Positions 1 to 11,902 of a DNA stretch of 64,000 bases are shown here, piece by piece. Position 1 is the first letter of the stretch. Each line of letters starts with the position of its first letter. This DNA comes from Reticulitermes speratus (Eukaryota > Arthropoda > Insecta > Blattodea > Rhinotermitidae): assembly GCA_021186555.1 (NCBI GenBank), contig JAJKFL010000012.1, positions 1,860,001-1,924,000 on the forward strand, in the 5' to 3' direction. Both the position numbers and the translations under genes were made by a program. A model generated the notes under the pieces. It had not been told where the DNA came from. It worked only from the letters and a program-made list of their open reading frames with translations, and did no database searches.

Positions 1-715
1 CAACATCATCTCTTGGTTGTAGGTTTTTCGTGCGGCAGTTAACAAACCATTTACAGATGACCATGTCACGTGTACAGGGAATGGCTGCTATAACTACTCA
101 CTAACATGGCATGACATAAGACGACTATAAATGAAGCACTGCTTGGGAAGTAGATGGGGAGAGCTTGGAATATTTCACCAGAATCCATCATTGGGGAGTT
201 CAGAAAGTGCTGTGTGTTGACTGATATAAATGGAATGTCGGACGGCATGCAGTGGAATGAAGATCATGAAAAAAAAACTCTTGTTCTAGTGAAGAAAACA
301 CTGGTTATGACTAGATACTGAGTGATGTGTTTGTGACTTCTTACTGCAGCAACACTAATATTTTAAACATGATTATTACTTATTTCCAGAATATTAACCT
401 TTATCCTACCACAGTGAGTATTTACAGTTTGGTGCATGGTTCATAAAAAAAAAAAACATATTTTTTGAACAGAAGAAGATTGAATTATGAAATAAATGGC
501 ATTCTGTGAAAAGTAAAACAGACCTTCTGTGGCAGTATGCCTTCAAAATACAGTAAATTTCCACACTGCCTAAACACATAAAATGAATTTCTAGGGGGTT
601 TTTTTTTCCTACATGTGTTCACATATGCAAATACGGGCCCTTGAAAGGTTGGGCATGAAACCACCATATGGCATTTAATGACGCTCTCAAATACTAATAT
701 TACATGGCATCGGTG
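1..715. other. Dicer intron sequence, nothing else recognised
   Basis: AT-rich sequence downstream of the last visible Dicer donor. A 60-codon minus-strand frame at 66-248 resembles nothing I know and lacks a convincing splice context. Confidence 0.4.
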
Positions 716-721
716 ACACAT

Positions 722-902
722 GAATGAATGTGTGTGGAGCACAGCTGAAATGATGCTGTTAGGGGAAAACAGAAGTACTCGGAAAACAACCTGTACCAGT
801 GACACTTTTTCAACCATTAATCCCACACGGACTGGCCTGCGATCAAAAATGGGCCTGCAAGGTGAAAGACCAACCAGCAGCCACCTGAGCCATGGCACAG
901 CC
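722..902 (-). repeat. tRNA-derived SINE, family 1, minus orientation
   Basis: The pol III-type head is at the high-coordinate end (minus strand: ATGGCTCAGGTGGCTG as an A-box-like part, then a weak B box). The body ends in a pyrimidine-rich, TCATTCATTCAT-like tail. The same sequence recurs at 60663-60838 (minus) and 62322-62535 (plus). It lies in the Dicer intron after exon 7. Confidence 0.7.
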
Positions 903-952
903 ATAGGGTTGTCTTATATTCAGGTAAGATTGGTTATAAGGTTTGTACTCAC

Positions 953-1196
953 ATTCCGCAGGGCGTTCTCTGTGTCCCGGTAGCTCTGGTACGTCGCACT
1001 GAATGTGCTTCCTTTACTGCGAGGCACCATAATGTAGTACTTGCTGCTCTGATAGCGTGCTCTTCCCTTTGACTGAATGTATGAACGGTAGTTCTTTGGT
1101 GTGTCAAACTTCACAACGAGGTTGCACTTTGGGATGTCGATACCTTCTTCAAGCACTTCAGATGCCACCATGACATTTGTCTGGCCTTCGAGAAAC
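953..1196 (-). CDS. Dcr-2: Dicer exon 7 (helicase motif VI)
   Basis: Reads FLEGQTNVMVASEVLEEG, IDIPKCNLVVKFDTP and YIQSKGRARYQ, the most diagnostic part of the gene. The acceptor is TTGCCAG and the donor GTGAGT after AAT in phase 0. No further Dicer exon is recognisable at 1-952. Confidence 0.93.
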
Positions 1197-4100
1197 CTGG
1201 CAAAGTGGTACCATTATCACCGATAAACAGGAATGTCAACATCACATGAATATGCCAAGTCTGAATGTCTACAAATACAGCGATAGTTGAATTATAACTC
1301 TTCCTGTGTCACATCAGTCTCGATTAAATGACACAGAGGCTAGACAGACCGATTTCTGAGGAACTTGCAAACTACATCATGCACTTAAGACACATTTTTG
1401 GAGATGCATAAATGCACAATGCATATCAAACACTGAGTTCTGCTACAGTGCAAATATATACTATCACCATTCTACAACGATCTCATAGCAGAGCACCTGT
1501 GTCTCACCAAGGGACTGGACATTCCAAAACATAAGAAATGGGACTCACTGACAGACAGGACATTCTGAGACATACGGAAGTCAGGACACCTCAGACATAA
1601 TTTCCCCATATCACTTGAAAGATTGTACACCATCAGACACAACATCCTGGTGTCATTGACAGAAGGAACACCCTCAAGACATTATGTATGTCTCACTGAG
1701 TAACATCCCATGACATTAAAGTTCTTACATTTCTGTAACCACAACTATTTACTATTTGAATTTGAAGGGGGTTTTTGGTACAGAGCATCTCACTAATCTC
1801 TGTTCAGAGCACAGGGAAGTGCAAGCTTTGTTACAGAAGGTGAGTCGGCCAAGTGTTATGTCATCTTATCGTCAATGATAGATGATATGGCCACTTGGAT
1901 TTTGTATGATTTAGAAAGACAAAATTGTTAGTGTGTGTGAGAAATGTGTTCTGCAGAACAGAGACTTTATTTGCAGTAGTTTCTGAACTTGTACTGCCAT
2001 AAGTTTTGTAAAAATATTCTGTGTGAAGTGCTGTGTAAAAGGATGATATACAGAATAGTGGGAAAATATTAAACTACACGTCCACATCTGGACAAAAATA
2101 AAATGTGGAAAATTGTGTATTTCTTGGATAATGCACAGTTTATGTTAAGTATGAATGTAATTGGCCAAAATAATGTCGCATGTTATGAAAATCCATATGC
2201 AAGTTGATGAAATTGCCTTTATGTCAGCTTTGAAGTGCAGTGAATGAATGCAGAATCATTTTATAGAGACAAATTCTGACCCTTACATTAAATAACCATC
2301 ATTCAGGAAAATGATGAAGGAAGAGGAAATGTAGGACAATCCACATTCTTTGTAAGAACTGAAGGTACGTAGGTTATTTAACGGTTAAGTGAAATAAGAT
2401 AAGTTGGATTTCAAGAGAAAAACAGACAAGTTTCTGGCTGATGCGATCTTTCTATCCGCTATTATCATGCGGCAGCTGCCGTCGTGAGGCCAGAGGTCAG
2501 TGAGATGCTCCACAATAAAATATATGATTGATCAGTGTTGAAGCTGCTGAAACGCTTTGCCTTAGCACTGATACTTACCCTTGACTGTCTGTGTGCAGCT
2601 AGGTGTAAGGTAAGTGTACATTATGGCAGCTGACAGTATTTGTTGATGTCCTTCATCCTGATCCTAGTTCTTGTGAACCACGGCAGTGAGACCTCGTTGT
2701 TGTAGTAGGGTGGTTTGTGTGTGTAATTAACTTGCCCTTGGCAAGCAGTGGACATGGGATGCCATCAGAAGGTTAGTTCTGTGCCTTGTACTGTTTGTGG
2801 ACTGTACTGGGGGATGTTTCATCTCTCTGGTCAGTTTGATCCACGTGTTGTCTTAGGTTGTCTCGCCATTCATTGAGACTTGCATGTTACATCTGAGGAT
2901 GTCTTTCTTCAGCACCTTTTGATAATCTCTTTCACTGGCAGCTGGATGTTAGGTTGGGGGTCATGATTTGCAGTGATGCTGGATGTTATGTCATGGGATT
3001 AACTTGATATTGTGTATACCGTGCATTATTATGATAATAAAGTTCTTACATAACCAACATATTGCACATAAATGTAACTGAATAAGATAGTCACTAACCC
3101 TACATATGTTTCGGCTCAAAATGAGCCATCATCAGGGGTTTCTAGCATTTAAGCTTCCACTGTGTTCACCTTCTTCGGCGTTGTTAAAAAACCTTGTACT
3201 GAGAGTTCTGTTGGATCCATGGTTCAGACACTATAACACTGTGCACTGTAATAGCTGCTGCTGTTGACGGTAGTTGTGATGTACGATGTAATAAGTTGCC
3301 TGGGTGTAGCCCGTAGATGGAGTCGAGTAGGAGACAGATGAAGTGCCGTGCTGTGGCGGAAGTTTTCTCTGTGATTATGTAGTATTTGTGGGTCTTTGTC
3401 CTTGTCCTTTATTCTCACACAACGGCAAGGACGCTACAAAACCAACCAAACCAACAAGGACAAAGACCCACAAATACTACATAATCACAGAGAAAACTTC
3501 CGCCACAGCACGGCACTTCATCTGTCTCCTACTCGACTCCATCTACGGGCTACACCCAGGCAACTTATTACATCGTACATCACAACCACCGTCCACAACA
3601 GCAGCAGCTATTACAGTGCACAGTGTTATAGTGTCTGAACCATGGATCCAACAGAACTCTCAGTACAAGGTTTTTTAACAACGCCGAAGAAGGTGAACAC
3701 AGTGGAAGCTTAAATGCTAGAAACCCCTGATGATGGCTCATTTTGAGCCGAAACATATGTAGGGTTAGTGACTATCTTATTCAGTTACATTTATGTGCAA
3801 TATGTTGGTTATGTAAGAACTTTATTATCATAATAATGCACGGTATACACAATATCAAGTTAATCCCATGACATAACATCCAGCATCACTGCAAATCATG
3901 ACCCCCAACCTAACATCCAGCTGCCAGTGAAAGAGATTATCAAAAGGTGCTGAAGAAAGACATCCTCAGATGTAACATGCAAGTCTCAATGAATGGCGAG
4001 ACAACCTAAGACAACACGTGGATCTAACTGACCAGAGAGATGAAACATCCCCCAGTACAGTCCACAAACAGTACAAGGCACAGAACTAACCTTCTGATGG

Positions 4101-7100
4101 CATCCCATGTCCACTGCTTGCCAAGGGCAAGTTAATTACACACACAAACCACCCTACTACAACAACGAGGTCTCACTGCCGTGGTTCACAAGAACTAGGA
4201 TCAGGATGAAGGACATCAACAAATACTGTCAGCTGCCATAATGTACACTTACCTTACACCTAGCTGCACACAGACAGTCAAGGGTAAGTATCAGTGCTAA
4301 GGCAAAGCGTTTCAGCAGCTTCAACACTGATCAATCATATATTTTATTGTGGAGCATCTCACTGACCTCTGGCCTCACGACGGCAGCTGCCGCATGATAA
4401 TAGCGGATAGAAAGATCACATCAGCCAGAAACTTGTCTGTTTTTCTCTTGAAATCCAACTTATCTTATTTCACTTAACCGTTAAATAACCTACGTACCTT
4501 CAGTTCTTACAAAGAATGTGGATTGTCCTACATTTCCTCTTCCTTCATTATTTTCCTGAATGATGGTTATTTAATGTAAGGGTCAGAATTTGTCTCTATA
4601 AAATGATTCTGCATTCATTCACTGCACTTCAAAGCTGACATAAAGGCAATTTCATCAACTTGCATATGGATTTTCATAACATGCGACATTATTTTGGCCA
4701 ATTACATTCATACTTAACATAAACTGTGCATTATCCAAGAAATACACAATTTTCCACATTTTATTTCTGTCCAGATGTGGACGTGTAGTTTAATATTTTC
4801 CCACTATTCTGTATATCATCCTTTTACACAGCACTTCATACAGAATATTTTTACAAAACTTATGGTAGTACAAGTTCAGAAACTACTGCAAATAAAGTCT
4901 CTGTTCTGCAGAACACATTTCTCACACACACTAACAATTTTGTCTTTCTAAATCATACAAAATCCAAGTGGCCATATCATCTATCATTGACGATAAGATG
5001 ACATAACACTTGGCCGACTCACCTTCTGTAACAAAGCTTGCACTTCCCTGTGCTCTGAACAGAGATTAGTGAGATGCTCTGTACCAAAAACCCCCTTCAA
5101 ATTCAAATAGTAAATAGTTGTGGTTACAGAATTCTCAGCATACAATGAAGAGAAATTTTATGTCCACATGTAGCATTTTTCCTGCCTGTAAAAACACAAC
5201 TCCTCATAGCCCAAATCATGGAAATGTTCCCGACCAGATGGGATATTAAACCTGAAGGAACAACATGCAAAAAGCAAAGATACCATCAAAGACGTACGCT
5301 AAAACATATCTGAAAAAGTTGGATTCTACAGTCCCAAGCCAAGTAACCTTCCCCTGCTGCCATTCGTGCGCTCCGTTTCTTACCTACTTGCTAAACACGT
5401 AGCAGAACAGCCTGTGAGCCTTTTATACATATGGATAAGGTTTGCTAACATGAAAAAGTATTTCTACCTCTTAACGCAGTCCTGCAGCCACTTCTTTTCC
5501 AAGGCGCCCTCCCGTGTATCATTAAAAGGATTACTGTTGAACCCAACGATGAAGTCAGGGGTGACATGATCAAAATTACTGTCTGCCTCCTTCAGGGCCT
5601 GCACACACAAACAGACATTTGGAAAAGTTGTTTCCATTACAGAGAAATGTTACTCAATTACGTCGTATCACACACACTGACGGAACTGGAACGGTAACAT
5701 ATTCAGACAAAACATACACTATACCTAACGCCACTATCCTCTTTGCACTAATGCCTGACACCACCACCCTCTGAGCACTTACAGTCTCTAATTCGTTATA
5801 CATCACCAACCTCTGTGCACTGTAATGAGTGCATTTTCACAGTAATTGCAATTTGGTCAGTGGTTGGAATTTAAGCCCCAGAGTCAATGAATGCTTAATG
5901 TGAAAGGCACAGCTTAACAACCATAATACAAACTTGTCTGTAATAAGATTCAGGAAGTTACAACTGCTGCGAGAACAAGCCAATCACGTGAAGTTATGTG
6001 CGCCCACACAACGGCATGGTTACCTTGAGCACCAAGAACACTATCTTGGCTGTGAAGCGCCGTTCCACAAACACGATAGTACAAAACTTCGCCTTCTTTG
6101 TCTCACTCGTAAAGATGCGTGACATGTCCTCCTCACTCAGTTCATCGGCATTACTGTCATCACAGACAACATTCACATTCTCCTTCAGCATCTCAATTTT
6201 CAGCACCTGCAGTAAGGTCAGCATCTTGCTGGATGAATACTTGTATATCTGCGACTTTAGCTCACAGTCTGACATCTGATCCTCGAACAGCTTCCTGTAG
6301 CAGAAAAGTCAGCACTAACTGGGCACTAGCCATTTGTAACTGCAACATCACACAAAGTCCTTGTTTAATGTTGCTGTTACAATCTTTAAAACCACAACAC
6401 AGAGTGGTATAAAAAATAGAGCACTAGTATCCCATAACAATTAATTAAAAAACCTGCCAGGCTGGCTGTTGAAGGTCCTGCCAACGAAAACAACCTTAAG
6501 CCGAGTTCAGACAACGTTCAATGCATGTTTGGTCACTAAAGTTTGTCAGCATTAAAGCACAACAATGTTGTTTGGGGCACTGTTAAACAGGCACAGCAAT
6601 GTTGTTTGGGGCACTGTTAAACAGGCACGGCAATGTTGTTTGGGGCACTATTAAACAGGCACGGCAATGTTGTTTGGGGCACTGTTAAGCAGGCACGGCA
6701 ATGTTGTTTGGGGCACTGTTAACCAGGCACGGCAATGTTGTTTGGGGCACTGTTAAACAAGCACAGCAGTGTTGTTTGGGACACTGTTAAACAGGCACGG
6801 CAATGTTGTTTGGGGCACTGTTAAACAGGCACGGCAATGTTGTTTGGGGCACTGTTAAGCAGGCACGGCAATGTTGTTTGGGGCACTGTTAAACAAGCAC
6901 AGCAATGTTGTTTGGGGCACTGTTAAACAGGCACAGCAATGTTGTTTGGGGCACTGTTAAACAAGCACAGCAATGTTGTTTGGGGCACTGTTAAACAAGG
7001 ACAGCAACGTTGTTTGGGGCACTGTTAAACAAGGACAGCAACGTTGTTTGGGGCACTGTTAAACAAGGATAGCAACGTTGTTTGGGGCACTGTTAAACAG

Positions 7101-10100
7101 GCACAGCAACGTTGTTTGGGGCACTGTTAAACAAGCACGACAATGTTGTTTGGGGCACTGTTAAACAAGGACAGCAATGTTGTTTGGGGCACTGTTAAAC
7201 AAGCACACCAATGTTGTTTGGGGCACTGTTAAACAAGCACACCAATGTTGTTTGGGGCACTGTTAAACAAGCACACCAATGTTGTTTGGGGCACTGTTAA
7301 ACAAGGACAGCAATGTTGTTTGGGGCACTGTTAAACAAGCACACCAATGTTGTTTGGGGCACTGTTAACCAAGCACAGCGATGTTGTTTGGGGCACTGTT
7401 AACCAAGCACAGCGATGTTGTTTGGGGCACTGTTAACCAAGCACAGCGATGCTGTTTGGGGCACTGTTAAACAAGGACAGTGATGTTGTTTGGGGCACTG
7501 TTAAACAAGCACAGCCTAAACCATGACATCAACATTTCCATTACCCGGCTGGTAACAACACTTTTTCACAATTAAGCAAAAATGCTGTTAAAACTGACTC
7601 ATATGACAATACTACCTACCCAATCTGACTAGCCTATAAAGCTGTGACAATGAAATTCCCTTAGTGTGCAATTGGCAATTCTTTCACTTCCCCTCCCCGC
7701 TTAATGCCGTGTCAGTCAATCACTATGGCTTTAGAGATCCACTCCAGCTAACATGAAGCCTCAAATTCTCTTGTCTGCATTTTTTAATTTTTTTTTTTGG
7801 ACAAATTGGGCCAGGCCAGAATCTGCGCCTGATGTTGTGAGGTAATTAGTTTAATTTCTTCTCGCATCTGTTCACTAACTGCAACATCATGCGGACTGTT
7901 TTACTTTGTTCTCGCATCTGTTCACTAACTGCAACATCATGCGGGCTGTTTTACTTTGTTCTCGCATCTGTTCACTAACTGCAACATCATGCGGGCTGTT
8001 TTACTTTGTTCTCGCATCTGTTCACTAACTGCAACATCATGCGGGCTGTTTTACTTTGTTCTCGCATCTGTTCACTAACTGCAACATCATGCGGGCTGTT
8101 TTACTTTGTTCTCGCATCTGTTCACTAACTGCAACATCATGCGGACTGTTTTACTTTGTTCTCGCATCTGTTCACTAACTGCAACATCATGCGGACTGTT
8201 TTACTTTGTTCTCGCGTCTGTTCACTAACTGCAACATCATGCGGACTGTTTTACTTTGTTTCTCGCATCTGTTCACTAACTGCAACATCATGCGGACTGT
8301 TTTACTTTGTTCTCGCATCTGTTCACTAACTGCAACATCATGCGGGCTGTTTTACTTTGTTCTCGCATCTGTTCACTAACTGCAACATCATGCGGACTAT
8401 TTTACTTTGTTCTCGCATCCGTTCACTAACTGCAACATCATGCGGACTGTTTTACTTTGTTCTCGCATCTGTTCACTAACTGCAACATCATGCGGACTGT
8501 TTTACTTTGTTCTCGCATCTGTTCACTAACTGCAACATCATGCGGACTGTTTTACTTTGTTCTCGCATCTGTTCACTAACTGCAACATCATGCGGACTAT
8601 TTTACTTTGTTCTCGCATCTGTTCACTAACTGCAACATCATGCGGACTATTTTACTTTGTTCTCGCATCTGTTCACTAACTGCAACATCATGCGGACTGT
8701 TTTACTTTGTTCTCGCATCTGTTCACTAACTGCAACATCATGCGGACTATTTTACTTTGTTCTCCGCATCTGTTCACTAACTGCAACATCATGCGGGCTG
8801 TTTTACTTTGTTCTCGCATCTGTTCACTAACTGCAACATCATGCGGACTATTTTACTTTGTTCTCGCATCTGTTCACTAACTGCAACATCATGCGGGCTG
8901 TTTTACTTTGTTCTCGCATCTGTTCACTAACTGCAACATCATGCGGACTATTTTACTTTGTTCTCGCATCTGTTCACTAACTGCAACATCATGCGGGCTG
9001 TTTTACTTTGTTCTCGCATCTGTTCACTAACTGCAACATCATGCGGACTGTTTTACTTTGTTCTCGCATCACAAAGTGCAATGCAGCATGGACGTAATGG
9101 GCCATACAAAATCTGCGTGTATGTGCAAGCATTGCATATTTTATCTTCATCTGTTAAACCATTACATTACGACTCCTGTAACTGGTAAAAGTGCACATGG
9201 CCCCCCCCCCCCCCCCCAAGGCTTCCACACACACTGCCCTCAGTTTAAACTTTGGTCTAGTAACCACTCAATCACCAACCAACTAAACTAATTGCTGTGT
9301 CATCCATTCCATGAAGCACAGTCCTTTGTTGGAATCCAACAGTTCTACAGCTAATGAACAAAATTCCTCAAGTCACAGAACCCGAAGGTTCACCACCACC
9401 TTCACAACAGCCCACCACTTGTCCCTATTCCGAGTCAAATTAATTCAGTCGATGTCCTCCCACCCTATTTCTTTAGGACCCATTTCAATATTATCCTACC
9501 ATCATATCTAGGTCTTCAAAGTGATTCTTTCCTTCAGGTTTCCCACCCAAAACCATGAATGCATCTTTCTTCCCTCCCATGTGTCCCACATGCCAGACCC
9601 ATCTCATCCCTCTTAATTTGATCACCTGGGTAATATTTGATAAAATTCGTTATTTAATGTCCCCTACTGCCCGTTTGATTTCTCTCCCCCATAACATGTG
9701 CAATAAGCAACACAGAAACTGCCAGGATGTACATTCAAAGCAACTACATTACCTCACTGCCAAAAGAGAAGTGATCAGCGCTGTGAACACATTCTTCGTC
9801 AGCTTGTCCTCTGCCTGCTTGCGCATACGTTCAAGATGGATGATGTGTGCCAGGCATGCCTGACTGCCACCAAACATACCCAATGACTTGATGTGAAAAA
9901 TGACATCCGTAAGCAAGTTCTTTAGCTTTTTATTTGTCTTTCCTCGACTTGTATTCATTAGTGTCGCGTTTGGTGGGCGTTTATCCGGTGCCACTACTTC
10001 ATCCGATTCAAAGGCAATAGCATCCACAAACACTTGGGCATTCTCCAATAATGTAATTCCCTTCTGCAGAACTGTCATGCCTGGTCTGTTAGCCTCTTCA

Positions 10101-11428
10101 TCATACTCATCAAACTTTACCACCTTCTCATCAGGATTTGTCGAGTACCTGCAGGAAACAAAGGTGCAAACTCAAAACTTTGACTAAATACAAATTTCAA
10201 TACGAAGTAACAACAAAGGACCCATACCTGTGCAAGAGAGGAGCGTCTTTACACGTGGCCACCTTGCTCAAGAACGTCTTCTCTAAGGAGCACACTTCCT
10301 CCTTAACACGCCCTGCCTTACAGTTGCTATTAAGCAGGGTGGCCGTCAACCCAAGAACACGAGGCTGATCTTCCCTGGGGCAATGCTCGAACTGCTGCAT
10401 AATCTGTCGCATTGGTTGGTCATTTACAGCGTGGTGGCACTCATCAAATATGAGTAGGTTTACCTCTGATAGCTTGATGTAACCATGCATCAGCAGGTTC
10501 AGGAATATTTGACACGTCATGACCAAGATCTGCACAGCAAACACATGACAGTTACAGTGCCCAACTGCAAACACAGCTTCATGCAACTTTATCTCACAGT
10601 GGCTTTCCTGAAGGTTCAATCCATTCTTCTGGGATGTTACACTTCAGTTGAACGCAAACGTGAAACTGTCCCTGTACACACCACGAGGACATAAGAGGGA
10701 AGAGATCCACTCGTTCCTAACCCCAGCACTAGATGGAGGTTACTGGTCAACTGTACACACTGCCTACATCACCTCTAGCAAAAGAGCCACTGGTAATATC
10801 TTTCCCAGTGGCATCCCATTGTGAAACATGAGCAGATGCCCCTGGTAATAACTGAATATAGGCATGGGTGGGTCCCAGAGCTACTCTGGACACTTTGGCA
10901 TGGAGACAAAGCTTTTGCCTTCATCGTTACGCAGTATGAGCCTCCAAAAATCAGGAAATGACACACAAACGACACGATGTCACATCCCAGAACACTGAAC
11001 CTTCAGACATGGCCACACCTATGCACCCTACTTGATTCTTTGCTAACTCCTCTTGCCACTTCTCTTTAGACCAATAGTCTAGATTCAGATCCCCTGAATA
11101 CTCCCCCACGGAGTGGCGTGAGTGGCGTCTAATGTACGCAGCCTGCTGCCTCACTAATGCCACTGTGTTAACCATGAAGAAGCTGCGCTTGCCCCTGCAA
11201 CAGTACACAGAGAAACACGTAACACTGCTAACCCAAAAGGAAGAAAGCAAGAAACTGGAAAGAAATCACCCACCTGTCAAGACTGGCTGACATTTCTTTA
11301 ATCAGCATCACTGCTATGAATGTTTTGCCAGAACCAGTGGGAAGGTAAATTATGGTGTTCTCCTTCTTCACCAGGTTCATCAGCTGCTCCTGGTACGGCC
11401 GTGGCCTAAAGTCGTCATCCTTCCCCAT
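953..11428 (-). CDS. Dcr-2: Dicer endoribonuclease, Dicer-2-like, 5' part (helicase half)
   Basis: Dicer cuts long double-stranded RNA or pre-miRNA into small RNAs; Dicer-2 serves the insect siRNA pathway in the cytoplasm. Seven coding exons (11428-11274, 11194-11032, 10529-10228, 10148-9753, 6294-6024, 5598-5468, 1196-953) all have GT/AG borders and matching phases and give 554 codons without a stop. Visible motifs are Walker A LPTGSGKT (residues 29-36), DECH (135-138), GLTAT (166-170), CTIVFVERRF before the second helicase lobe, and QSKGRAR (514-520). The frame ends in phase 0 at a GTGAGT donor, so DUF283, PAZ, both RNase III domains and the dsRBD must lie left of the window. The compact helicase with intact ATPase motifs and the MGKDDDFRPRPYQ start fit Dicer-2 better than insect Dicer-1, but paralogue assignment needs the rest of the gene. 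Introns hold a giant palindrome (1731-5131) and two minisatellites (6556-9066). Confidence 0.93.
3096..3141 (-). ncRNA. Hammerhead-like motif, mirror copy in left palindrome arm
   Basis: Exact reverse-complement partner of the motif at 3721-3766, with the same core and three stems. It is on the strand of Dicer transcription. In a folded transcript it would pair with its mirror copy instead of folding alone. Confidence 0.45.
3721..3766 (+). ncRNA. Hammerhead-ribozyme-like motif (best-formed copy)
   Basis: CTGATGA (3727-3733), then one extra T, a 6-bp stem (GGCTCA 3735-3740 with TGAGCC 3744-3749), GAA, a 3-bp stem (ACA 3753-3755 with TGT 3758-3760) with a 2-base loop, A3761, and GGGTT (3762-3766) pairing with AACCC (3722-3726). 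This is the order of hammerhead core, stems and cleavage base (predicted cut after A3761). The extra T after the core and the tiny stem III are non-canonical, so activity is uncertain. Confidence 0.5.
5468..5598 (-). CDS. Dcr-2: Dicer exon 6
   Basis: Not an obvious long ORF because it is short. It translates as ALKEADSNFDHVTPDFIVGF then NSNPFNDTREGALEKKW, matching the Dicer helicase-2 segment. Acceptor GTGCAG; donor GTAGAA in phase 2. The next intron (1197-5467) contains the giant palindrome. Confidence 0.9.
6024..6294 (-). CDS. Dcr-2: Dicer exon 5
   Basis: Reads KLFEDQMSDCELKSQIYKYS, then SSKMLTLLQVLKIE, an acidic linker, and CTIVFVERRFTAKIVF, the start of the second helicase lobe. Ends in phase 0 at GTAACC. 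The intron upstream of it (6295-9752) holds two minisatellites. Confidence 0.9.
6556..7516. repeat. Minisatellite, 34-bp unit, about 28 copies (Dicer intron)
   Basis: The unit is of the type CAATGTTGTTTGGGGCACTG followed by TTAAACAGGCACGG, with small substitutions (AAGCACAG, AAGGACAG). On the Dicer strand each unit contains a pyrimidine-rich run ending in AACAG, which resembles a weak splice acceptor. It lies about 260 bases upstream of exon 5. Confidence 0.95.
7859..9066. repeat. Minisatellite, 50-bp unit, about 24 copies (Dicer intron)
   Basis: The unit starts CTCGCATCTGTTCACTAACT and ends GTTTTACTTTGTT. Units are nearly identical, with a recurrent A/G difference in GCGGACTG versus GCGGGCTG. 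ORFs at the right edge are by-products of the repeat. Confidence 0.96.
9201..9217. repeat. Poly(C) tract
   Basis: Run of 17 C. Similar poly(G) runs occur near 13957, 17230, 21411, 43806 and 60362. The rest of 9067-9752 is unannotated Dicer intron. Confidence 0.9.
9753..10148 (-). CDS. Dcr-2: Dicer exon 4 (helicase insertion domain)
   Basis: Reads YSTNPDEKVVKFDEYDEE onward into a helical stretch (FHIKSLGMFGGSQACLAHI) matching the insertion between the two Dicer helicase lobes, which binds the partner dsRBD protein in known Dicers. The acceptor is CCTGCAG and the donor GTAATG in phase 2. Confidence 0.88.
10228..10529 (-). CDS. Dcr-2: Dicer exon 3 (DECH box)
   Basis: Begins ILVMTCQIFLNLLMHGYI and contains the DECH ATPase motif (LLIFDECHHAV) and motif III (GLTATLL). 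The acceptor is TGTGCAG and the donor GTATGG in phase 2. Confidence 0.92.
11032..11194 (-). CDS. Dcr-2: Dicer exon 2
   Basis: Follows an acceptor TTGCAG. Reads GKRSFFMVNTVALVRQQA, then HSVGEYSGDLNLDYW, the helicase Ia/Ib region typical of Dicers. Ends in phase 0 at GTAGGG. Confidence 0.9.
11274..11428 (-). CDS. Dcr-2: Dicer exon 1 (coding)
   Basis: The ATG is at 11428-11426, with an in-frame TGA four codons upstream, so this start is well supported unless an unseen 5' UTR exon is spliced directly before it. It encodes RPRPYQEQL and the Walker A loop LPTGSGKTFIAV. The donor GTGGGT follows in phase 2. Confidence 0.9.
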
Positions 11429-11539
11429 CTTAACAGATCACAATCCTAGGCACATCACAACATAAACACAGATCTTTATGTGAGTTCTGACATTCTTGCA
11501 GCAGTAATTATGAAAATTAGTGTCTTCTGGGACGACACC

Positions 11540-11880
11540 ACATACTTTGGTACATACACACTGATATTCTGGGACGACACCACATACTTTGGTACATACA
11601 CACTGATATTCTGGGATGACACCACATACTTTGGTATAACACGATTCTGACACCCAATACTTGGGACATAACATATTTCTGGGACGACACCACATACTGT
11701 ACATACACAGTATTTGGCACACCCATACTTGGTACATACACACTGATATTCTGGACAACCACCCTGACATAACACTGATATCTGACACACCACTACTTTG
11801 GTACATACACACTGATATTCTGGGACGACACCACATACTTTGGTACATACACACTGATATTCTGGGACAACCTGCTGCCT
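11540..11880. repeat. Degenerate minisatellite, about 42-bp unit, upstream of the Dicer start
   Basis: About 7 imperfect units of GGGACGACACCACATACTTT plus GGTACATACACACTGATATTCT. It starts about 110 bases 5' of the Dicer ATG, so it lies in the 5' UTR, a 5' intron or the promoter. The minus-strand ORFs across it are repeat artefacts. Confidence 0.85.
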
Positions 11881-11902
11881 CCTCCTTCAGGGTAGGACAC
11901 AA

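Larger units (their letters stand above)
1731..5131. repeat. Giant palindrome (foldback element), arms about 1.67 kb, in a Dicer intron
   Basis: The left arm 1731-3405 is the reverse complement of the right arm 3454-5131; the loop is 3406-3453 (48 bases). By eye only a few mismatches and a net 3-base length difference separate the arms, so identity is very high. Neither arm has a credible gene. Each carries a hammerhead-like motif (3096-3141 minus, 3721-3766 plus). The whole lies in the intron between Dicer exons 6 and 7 and would be transcribed with the gene. Such a structure fits a foldback transposon or an inverted duplication. Confidence 0.95.

Noticed and set aside
66-248. 60-codon minus-strand ORF as possible next Dicer exon
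   Set aside because: Sequence does not resemble the region after the helicase (DUF283) and splice borders are not convincing.
7859-9066. CRISPR-like regular array
   Set aside because: Units are contiguous without variable spacers, in an intron of an animal gene; it is a minisatellite.
10530-11031. ORFs in the intron between Dicer exons 2 and 3
   Set aside because: Read-through of exon borders; codons outside 11032-11194 and 10228-10529 show no helicase similarity.
11438-11902. Minus-strand ORF with repeated CMYQ motifs
   Set aside because: Degenerate 42-bp repeat upstream of the Dicer start, not a protein.
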